Positions 1-4,113 of a stretch of 42,616 bases of DNA are shown here, in pieces. Made by a program: the position numbers and the translations under genes. Each line of letters starts with the position of its first letter. Position 1 is the stretch's first letter. The DNA lies in contig CATQHD010000002.1 in NCBI GenBank assembly GCA_958295745.1, forward strand, positions 1 to 42,616, given 5' to 3'. The DNA comes from an uncultured Acidimicrobiia bacterium. GTDB lineage: Bacteria; Actinomycetota; Acidimicrobiia; Spongiisociales; Spongiisociaceae. A model generated the notes under the pieces. It ran no database searches. It was not told where the DNA came from and worked only from the letters and a program-made list of their open reading frames with translations.

Positions 1-381
1 GGCGATCAGATCCTGCAGATCAGCGTTTTCCCTCGGGTACACCCTGTCTAGAGGGGTACCAATAACCGCAATTGTCTTACCGCCGTGTTTTATCGCGGTT
101 TTGTGTGCCGCCGTATCGATTCCTCTTGCAAGGCCGCTTACGATTATTACCTTGCTTTCAGTCAAGTTCTTTGCGATTGTTTTGGCCTCATGGATTCCTT
201 TTTCAGATGCGTTTTTGGATCCGACGATCGAAACCCTGGGAGATGGCAGGGGAATTTCCATCGAACCTCTGCAAAAGATTGTTTTTGGTTTGAATTCTGA
301 TTCGACGTCATTCAGAGGACCGATCAGGTCTTCTAGGCGCATTGGTGGATATTTCACGTTTGTTATTTGTTCCTGCCCCAT
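1..381 (-). CDS. dprA: DprA/Smf-family DNA-processing protein, N-terminal part (runs off left edge)
   Basis: The reverse strand encodes 127 residues from an ATG at 381 with no stop before position 1, so the gene is cut by the window. The Rossmann-like DprA signature is clear: VSIVGSKNAS at residues 50-59, IVSGLARGIDTAAH at 80-93 and GTPLDRVYPREN at 108-119. DprA proteins bind single-stranded DNA and, in bacteria, load RecA during transformation; the archaeal role is less well defined. The region before the fold is short (about 48 residues), so the SAM-like N-terminal domain of many bacterial DprA proteins is absent. The start is supported by an in-frame TAG 24 nt upstream and a TATA-like box centred 26 nt upstream, which suggests a leaderless mRNA. 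The DNA here is visibly more AT-rich than the giant gene. Confidence 0.93.
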   Translation of the reverse strand, partial: MGQEQITNVKYPPMRLEDLIGPLNDVESEFKPKTIFCRGSMEIPLPSPRVSIVGSKNASEKGIHEAKTIAKNLTESKVIIVSGLARGIDTAAHKTAIKHGGKTIAVIGTPLDRVYPRENADLQDLIA

Positions 382-403
382 ATTGATGATTTTGGCAAAC
401 CCC

Positions 404-410
404 TATTTAG
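404..410 (-). promoter_or_regulatory. TATA-like box of dprA
   Basis: CTAAATA on the minus strand is centred 26 nt upstream of the dprA ATG, the spacing expected if transcription starts at or next to the start codon. No Shine-Dalgarno sequence is visible between it and the ATG. Confidence 0.55.
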
Positions 411-424
411 ATCTTGTTGATGGT

Positions 425-523
425 GGTTCTGTATAATCCCGGGGATGTGGATTCTGAAGTGGGCAGGTACGGCATAAACCACCCATATTTGCTCAAATGG
501 CAAAAAATGGTTCTGTGTAGTCC
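425..523 (+). repeat. Two GGTTCTGT-led direct repeats upstream of dprA
   Basis: GGTTCTGTATAATCC begins at 425 and GGTTCTGTGTAGTCC at 509, in the same orientation. Both begin with the same octamer as the inverted termini of the elements at 1285-1480 and 2366-2523, so they may be solo ends or remnants. I found no convincing inverted partner for either. Confidence 0.4.
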
Positions 524-699
524 GCGGGCGGTAGGCGTAGGCATCCCCGCAAAACCGAGGTCTGTCCCGTAGGCCGGTGTCGGGGGCCGGACGTGCCCCA
601 CCATGCGCCGCCGGAGGCCGGGTCGGCGGCGGGCGTTTCTGCACCGGGGGCCGCGGACCGGCGTAGCATCGCAGGGGGCGCTTTTGTTGCTGAATCCAT
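493..699 (-). pseudogene. Truncated third copy of the 50-residue MDSATK gene
   Basis: The first seven codons (MDSATKA) and the promoter match the intact copies at 819-971 and 1089-1241. After codon 7 the sequence changes abruptly to unrelated GC-rich DNA that stays open for 61 more codons with low-complexity Pro/Ala/Arg content. The conserved middle and acidic tail are missing. I read it as a broken duplicate whose 3' part was replaced or deleted. A chimeric 68-residue product could in principle be made, but its composition does not resemble a real protein. Confidence 0.6.
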
Positions 700-721
700 G
701 CGTGGGGGCAGGTCTGATCCG

Positions 722-728
722 TATTTAA
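722..728 (-). promoter_or_regulatory. TATA-like box of the truncated copy
   Basis: TTAAATA is centred 26 nt upstream of the ATG at 699 and identical in context to the box before the copy at 819-971, so the truncated gene keeps an apparently intact promoter. Confidence 0.55.
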
Positions 729-818
729 TTTTTGGTTTGGGAGCCGCCGTCTGTCCTGTTTGGGCGGCGTCCAGGGGCGGGAAAATGCCGGAATCCCGCT
801 GCAAATGATCGGAGGCGG

Positions 819-971
819 CTAGTCGTCGTCCTCGACCAGTACGAGTTCCCAGGTCCTGGAATACTCCTCGCTGAGCTTGCGGGAATATTCCCGGTGTCCC
901 TCGTCGTCCTTTAGGGACCTGTTTTTGATGTAATATGCCATAAATTCGGCCGCTTTTGTTGCTGAATCCAT
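819..971 (-). CDS. Small acidic protein, MDSATK family, copy A
   Basis: Fifty residues from ATG (971) to TAG (819). It begins MDSATKAAEFMAYYIKNR, continues through a charged segment rich in Lys, Asp and Glu likely to be helical, and ends TWELVLVEDDD with an acidic tail. No signal peptide, membrane segment or Cys motif is visible. I do not recognise the family. It shares 44 of 50 residues with copy B at 1089-1241; the differences cluster in the middle (EGHREYSRKL against KRLEEYSRKF). A TATA-like box centred 26 nt upstream of the ATG supports the start. That two copies keep the same length, stop and acidic end despite nucleotide changes argues that this is a real gene. Confidence 0.7.
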   Translation of the reverse strand: MDSATKAAEFMAYYIKNRSLKDDEGHREYSRKLSEEYSRTWELVLVEDDD

Positions 972-993
972 GCGTGGGGGCAGGTCTGATCCG

Positions 994-1000
994 TATTTAA
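994..1000 (-). promoter_or_regulatory. TATA-like box of copy A
   Basis: TTAAATA is centred 26 nt upstream of the ATG at 971. It lies in an A/T-rich island within otherwise GC-rich DNA and is conserved in all three copies. Confidence 0.6.
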
Positions 1001-1088
1001 TTTTTGGTTTGGGAGCCGCCGATGTCCTGTTTGGACGGCGTCAGGGGTCGGGGAAATGGCGGAATCCCGCTGCAAATGATCGGGGCGG

Positions 1089-1241
1089 CTAGTCGTCGTC
1101 CTCGACCAGTACGAGTTCCCAGGTCCGGGAATACTCCTCGCTGAACTTGCGGGAATATTCCTCGAGTCTCTTGTCGTCCTTTAGGGACCTGTTTTTGAAG
1201 TAATATGCCATAAATTCGGCCGCTTTTGTTGCTGAATCCAT
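1089..1241 (-). CDS. Small acidic protein, MDSATK family, copy B
   Basis: Fifty residues from ATG (1241) to TAG (1089): MDSATKAAEFMAYYFKNR at the start, a central charged stretch around KDDKRLEEYSRKFSEEY, and the same TWELVLVEDDD end as copy A. The protein is soluble-looking with many Lys/Glu pairs and a C-terminal acidic cluster. The function is unknown; size and charge would suit a DNA- or protein-binding regulator or an antitoxin-like partner, but nothing in the sequence proves that. Its promoter box is conserved, but DNA further upstream differs from copy A because an inverted-repeat element starts at 1285, 44 bp before the ATG. Confidence 0.7.
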   Translation of the reverse strand: MDSATKAAEFMAYYFKNRSLKDDKRLEEYSRKFSEEYSRTWELVLVEDDD

Positions 1242-1263
1242 GTGTGGTGGTAGGTCTGGTTAC

Positions 1264-1270
1264 TATTTAA
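1264..1270 (-). promoter_or_regulatory. TATA-like box of copy B
   Basis: TTAAATA is centred 26 nt upstream of the ATG at 1241. It is followed further upstream by a 14-nt gap and then the GGTTCTGT terminus at 1285. Confidence 0.6.
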
Positions 1271-1284
1271 TTTTTTGTTTGGGG

Positions 1285-1480
1285 GGTTCTGTAACATCTT
1301 GGGCACCTGGGCCCGGACTGCAGGACCCAGGCGGATGCCGGCCCTCATCACTCCGGGGAGCCAACAAGTGACACATCCGCACCCGGAACGCTCGTCTCTA
1401 CAACGGTCTCAAGATGGCAAAATTCGCGGATTTTGAAGGAAAATCCGCCCGGTTCCAGGTGCCGAAGATGTTACGGAACC
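1285..1480. mobile_element. MITE-like element 1 (about 196 bp) with ~29-bp imperfect terminal inverted repeats
   Basis: The left end reads GGTTCTGTAACATCTTGGGC followed by ACCTGGG. The right end (1451-1480), read on the minus strand, is GGTTCCGTAACATCTTCGGC followed by ACCTGGAACC, so the termini match over about 26-29 bp with few mismatches. Inside is a perfect 9-bp stem with a 5-nt loop (GCGGATTTT paired with AAAATCCGC, 1426-1448). There is no reading frame for a transposase, so any mobility would depend on an enzyme elsewhere. I see no clear target-site duplication. The alternative is a regulatory or RNA structure that happens to be long and palindromic. Confidence 0.55.
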
Positions 1481-1620
1481 CTGTTCCACACATCGTCCGA
1501 TTTGCTGTTCCATATCCTGCCCAGACATTGTTCGGTATGGCGTACAATGTCTGCAAAGTCATCCTCGACATCTTTGTCGACGTCTGTCACGTGTGTTTTC
1601 TTTCGCGGTGCGGTACCCAT
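1471..1620 (-). CDS. Small antitoxin-like protein without adjacent toxin
   Basis: Forty-nine residues from ATG (1620) to TAA (1471). The N-terminus is basic (MGTAPRKKTH), then an acidic helix (DVDKDVEDDFADIV), then a C-terminal IWNSKSDDVWN at residues 36-46. The pattern of a helix followed by W-x-N/S-x-x-x-D-D-V-W-N resembles the C-termini of small antitoxins of type II systems, often partners of PIN or RelE toxins. That is a resemblance, not a demonstrated family. The last codons and the stop lie inside the right terminus of the element at 1285-1480, so the original C-terminus may have been replaced. No toxin gene follows. A-T-rich DNA at 1629-1648, including CTAATAC 25 nt upstream of the ATG, is a plausible promoter. 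Confidence 0.5.
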   Translation of the reverse strand: MGTAPRKKTHVTDVDKDVEDDFADIVRHTEQCLGRIWNSKSDDVWNRVP

Positions 1621-1919
1621 AACAGGTAATAAAAATAAAGGTATTAGGGGGTTTGTTTCGGTGGTCCGTGTACGCCCGACCCCCGGTCAAATCCGTGTCC
1701 GGCATGCCCGTATTGCGGCCTGTTTCACGTCCCGGTTGCACGCGGGGCCGGCGCATACGGACCGAAAAACGTTGGAAGGCACCCGCGATGTCGGAAATTC
1801 CCGGTCTGTGGAGTCGATGCCTGCCACCCGCAAACCGATATGCGACCCCATACGCCTTCCAAGGGATGCCCTGTCCGCCGGCGCGGACAGGCAGGCCCGG
1901 CCCGAACCGCCAAAACCTT
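1621..1919. other. Intergenic stretch without a recognised gene
   Basis: Apart from the A/T-rich promoter-like patch near 1629-1648 that would serve the minus-strand gene at 1471-1620, this is GC-rich DNA in which the open frames look like composition artefacts (Arg/Pro/Ala-rich, no family signature). Confidence 0.5.
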
Positions 1920-2187
1920 TCAGTCCTTGCCGTGTGCGGACTTGTGATCGCAGAGCCGTAGAAACATCACCCCGTGCCCGGCATAATCGACAGTAAAAAT
2001 GATCCTGTCCTTCCTGCCCATCTCGTAGGAGAATACGTCGATGTCCTTTTTGTAATCTCCCAGATCCGCAGGATCCGGGCTTGTCGTGATTATCCCTACC
2101 GCCTCTCTTGTCCTCCTGCGACGTTCGTGTCCGATCCTCGTATTCCTTCATAAAAGAGGGCGTAAACAACGCATCCCATTTAGTCAA
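1920..2187 (-). pseudogene. RelE-like toxin gene, broken by a one-base frameshift
   Basis: Two minus-strand frames join to give one plausible 88-residue RelE/ParE-superfamily toxin. Frame one, from a TTG at 2187, gives MTKWDALFTPSFMKEYED; after a shift of one base around 2128-2145 the next frame gives RRTREAVGIITTSPDPADLG, then YEMGRKDRIIF, then VMFLRLCDHKSAHGKD and TGA at 1920-1922. The span of 268 nt is 89 codons plus one base. The order of a basic helix, an SPDPxDLG turn, a GRKDRIIFTVDY strand and a terminal LRxCDHKSxxGKD is what I expect of RelE-type mRNA interferases. The TTG lies inside the last codons of the antitoxin-like gene (ATTGACTAA overlap), indicating translational coupling. 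The frameshift could be genuine inactivation or a sequencing error. Confidence 0.65.
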
Positions 2188-2323
2188 TGCCGTCTAACCA
2201 TTCTACCGCTTCTTTGCCGCCGGCACACCCGTGTTCCGGGGCTTCGGTCAGCGCCTTTTTGATGTCCCGAATCTCTTCCTCTGAAAGCGGCGGCGAGTAT
2301 GTCTTGCCTTTTGCGCCGGCCAT
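2180..2323 (-). CDS. Small antitoxin-like protein upstream of the RelE-like gene
   Basis: Forty-seven residues from ATG (2323) to TAA (2180). It starts MAGAKGKTYSPPLSEEEI, continues with a charged helix (RDIKKALTEAPEHG) and ends KEAVEWLDGID. The gene overlaps the start of the RelE-like toxin by a few bases, the usual order of antitoxin first and toxin second. It has no family signature I can name; the assignment rests on size, charge and position. A longer frame exists upstream but would run through the inverted terminus of the element at 2366-2523, so the internal ATG is preferred. A weak box AAACATACT (2343-2351) is centred 24 nt upstream. Confidence 0.6.
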   Translation of the reverse strand: MAGAKGKTYSPPLSEEEIRDIKKALTEAPEHGCAGGKEAVEWLDGID

Positions 2324-2365
2324 ACGGGACTGCGTGTTGCCGAGTATGTTTGTGCATCGTTTCAG

Positions 2366-2523
2366 GGCTCTGTAACGTCTTGTGGTGCTGGGACGTATTC
2401 GCCCGCAAGGCCCCAAAGGTAGAAAATTCCCCCAAACTCCAAAAACGGGGGTTGGGGGGCGGGGGATTTCGGCCCCGGTTCTTACGTGTGTCCGTGTCTA
2501 GCGCCCCAAGACGTTACAGAACC
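2366..2523. mobile_element. MITE-like element 2 (about 158 bp) with ~28-bp terminal inverted repeats
   Basis: The left end is GGCTCTGTAACGTCTTGTGG then TGCTGGGAC; the right end on the minus strand is GGTTCTGTAACGTCTTGGGG then CGCTAGACA, about 23 of 28 matching. The first 15 bases are close to the termini of element 1, so both belong to one family. The centre contains a second imperfect palindrome (CCCCCAAACTCC against GGGGGTTGGGGG). No coding potential for a transposase is visible. The left end sits 43 bp upstream of the antitoxin-like ATG at 2323. Confidence 0.55.
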
Positions 2524-2529
2524 GGCCTC

Positions 2530-2688
2530 CAGGTTCCGTAAAGTTAGGCACCTGACATTTTCAAGGCCCCCCCCCCTCACAATCCTCTTGGCATCACCCA
2601 TATACACGGGGGCCCTCGTAGGATGGTGCTAAGGGTTGCCCCCTAGCGGCATTTTTGATTTTCGGGTGCCCACGTTTACACACAACCA
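2530..2688. mobile_element. Possible third, degraded element of the same family
   Basis: GGTTCCGTAAAGTTAGGCAC then CTGAC at 2530 resembles the left terminus of element 1 (GGTTCTGTAACATCTTGGGC then ACCTGG). A weaker inverted match (GGTTGTGTGTAAACGTGGGC then ACCCG on the minus strand) ends at about 2688, giving 159 bp, almost the size of element 2. The right end is poorly conserved, so this is tentative. Confidence 0.3.
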
Positions 2689-2962
2689 AAAAACATACAG
2701 ATGATAAATGTCATCTTACGGGGTCTAACGTCTAGGGGTGCCGTGAACGGGCGGTGGGATTGGTCCCCAAAATGAAGAGTTTGCCCGGGTGGGGCGGTTG
2801 TAAAGGCGGGCGTTCCATTGTTTTCCGCAATCGACTGACGGATGACAGGTCTCCGAATCCCCCCAGAACCGCGAATTACGGCCAACCCCCCCCCCTCCCC
2901 CACAACCCATTCAAGCATGGCCAAAAAAGGGATCTGCGCCCACAGCTGCCCCGAACCAAAGA
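2689..2962. other. Intergenic stretch, no gene seen
   Basis: This stretch contains long C runs (2884-2900) and no reading frame with recognisable content. It probably carries only upstream DNA of the operon beginning at 2991. Confidence 0.5.
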
Positions 2963-2969
2963 TTAAATG
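2963..2969 (+). promoter_or_regulatory. TATA-like box of the 2991-3796 operon
   Basis: TTAAATG within GATTAAATG is centred 25 nt upstream of the ATG at 2991, again fitting a leaderless transcript. Confidence 0.55.
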
Positions 2970-2990
2970 TCTGACAGATAACCCCCGCAC

Positions 2991-3452
2991 ATGGCACAGA
3001 CGACAGAACCGCCAAAATCAGGGGAACGGCACATCAAAGGTACAAAGCCGGAGGCAGAAAAGGAACCGGTGGAGAGGCAGGAGATGGAAAAAAGGTTGAA
3101 GAACCAGGAACGTTACATCAAAGAGTTAGAGTCCAAGATAAACTCTGCGTTACGGAAAGATGTGGAACCCGTCCTCGAACACACGAAAAAAATATTTGCC
3201 GGGCCGGAGTACGTTACCCAGGCCCATTATGCGGTTTTACATGACAGGGCCCTGCATATAATCTTCATTCATTCTCTAGATGACAGGGTCGAAGCGCTGA
3301 CGGCAATATGCAGAAATGTCAGGGAGATCATGGATGTGTTTCCAGATACCGAGGTCACGCCGATAATACTGCACAGGGATGAAGTGCGCCAGGATCACCT
3401 CATCGGCACCGCGCCAATTTTTGAAAAAATGCAAGAAGCCGACCAAAAATGA
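2991..3452 (+). CDS. Coiled-coil protein with possible degenerate nucleotidyltransferase-like C-terminus; partner of HEPN-like protein
   Basis: A 153-residue protein. Residues 1-27 are charged and low in complexity. Residues about 28-68 form a heptad-like, Lys/Glu-rich helix predicted to be a coiled coil. Residues about 80-150 look like an alpha/beta domain: a hydrophobic strand ALHIIFIH (87-94), a helix LDDRVEALTAICRNVREIM (96-114), a strand EVTPIILHRDEV (121-132) and an end TAPIFEKMQEA. This strand-helix-strand order and the PIFEK end resemble the second half of minimal nucleotidyltransferases that pair with HEPN proteins, but the catalytic GS and DxD residues are not visible, so the similarity is a guess. 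The TGA overlaps the ATG of the next gene (ATGA), indicating translational coupling. The N-terminal coiled coil could mediate oligomerisation. Confidence 0.75.
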   Translation: MAQTTEPPKSGERHIKGTKPEAEKEPVERQEMEKRLKNQERYIKELESKINSALRKDVEPVLEHTKKIFAGPEYVTQAHYAVLHDRALHIIFIHSLDDRVEALTAICRNVREIMDVFPDTEVTPIILHRDEVRQDHLIGTAPIFEKMQEADQK

Positions 3453-3796
3453 TCCGGCACACGAGACAGAGCGAGCACAACCACGACGCACAGGAATATT
3501 TATCGAAGAATCCGCAATATGAGGATCGGGGGATTACCACGCTGTTTTATTCCGCCCTTCATATTGTTGACGCATATCCGGTCTCGAAGGGCAAGAGGCC
3601 GCGCGGACATTGGGCACGCAATACGGCGGTTCAAAAAGAGCTTGAACCGGTCACTGAGGATTACCACAATCTCTATGCCCTTTGCATGAAAGCAAGGTAT
3701 GTTGTTGATTTTGATCAACTGACGAAAAGTGAAAGAGATGCAGCTATACAATGGCACAAATCCGTATGCGGTTACGTACAAAACCGGATGCCGTAG
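3449..3796 (+). CDS. HEPN-like domain protein
   Basis: A 115-residue, apparently all-helical protein. The motif LFYSALHIVDAY at residues 32-43, HWARN at 54-58, and Y-x-x-LY-x-x-C-x-KARY ending at residue 84 match a HEPN subfamily in which a long helix FY-x-ALH-x-V-x-AY precedes an H-x-x-RN motif and a later ARY. HEPN proteins include RNase toxins and nucleotide-binding partners in toxin-antitoxin and abortive-infection loci. The canonical R-x4-6-H nuclease motif is not obvious here (R50 and H54 are spaced R-x3-H), so activity cannot be assumed. It overlaps the upstream coiled-coil gene by 4 nt, making a two-gene module. No further gene follows on this strand. Confidence 0.7.
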   Translation: MIRHTRQSEHNHDAQEYLSKNPQYEDRGITTLFYSALHIVDAYPVSKGKRPRGHWARNTAVQKELEPVTEDYHNLYALCMKARYVVDFDQLTKSERDAAIQWHKSVCGYVQNRMP

Positions 3797-4113
3797 GATG
3801 ATCGTCCCGGATTCGCAGGTTTCGGTTACAGGACACGGGCTGATGTGGGCCGCACCGCCTCTGGCCGGACCGGATACGGGACACGGGCCGGTTTGCATGC
3901 GTTCGGGCGGCGCCTCAGGCCCGGGCCCTTCCAGAATTCTGGGGTTTCGGATCCGATCCGCGGGCGCCTTTTGCGCATGCCGTAACGCCGCCGGCGGCCC
4001 GTACAGCCGGCGTGCGGCAGGTATCGGAAACCACCGGATTGGAGCCCCCCGGCGTGCGGCCGGACCGCAGGCGGTGGCGTTCCACGGACCGGCCTGCCAA
4101 TCCTGTCCGCGGA
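3797..4113. other. Convergent intergenic region
   Basis: This is the 317-bp space between the 3' ends of the HEPN-like gene (plus) and the giant gene (minus). It is GC-rich with imperfect internal repeats of ACxGGACACGGGC around 3830 and 3880. No clear T-run terminator or RNA gene was seen on either strand. Confidence 0.5.

Larger units (their letters stand above)
681..1283. repeat. Tandem duplication of a ~270-bp gene-plus-promoter unit
   Basis: The string starting CTTTTGTTGCTGAATCCATG recurs at 681, 953 and (with slight change) 1223, a period of 272 and 270 bp. The first two units run full length, covering the promoter of one gene copy and the body of the next. The third is cut at about 1283, directly before the GGTTCTGT terminus of the element at 1285-1480. 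Units differ by scattered substitutions and short indels, so the duplication is not brand new. Confidence 0.85.

Noticed and set aside
72..436. Plus-strand frames over the left edge
   Set aside because: They lie opposite the clear DprA coding sequence on the minus strand and have no recognisable content.
520..680. Possible structured RNA or tRNA in GC-rich DNA
   Set aside because: I could not find a cloverleaf, a T-loop consensus or a convincing long stem; only general GC richness.
1687..1919. C-terminal extension of the frame starting at the TTG at 2187
   Set aside because: After the frameshift point this frame gives Arg/Gly-rich low-complexity sequence, whereas the neighbouring frame gives the conserved RelE-like end and a stop at 1920.
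2676..2990. Minus-strand frame of 104 codons upstream of the HEPN operon
   Set aside because: It covers the operon promoter region and C-rich runs, with no promoter of its own and no family resemblance.
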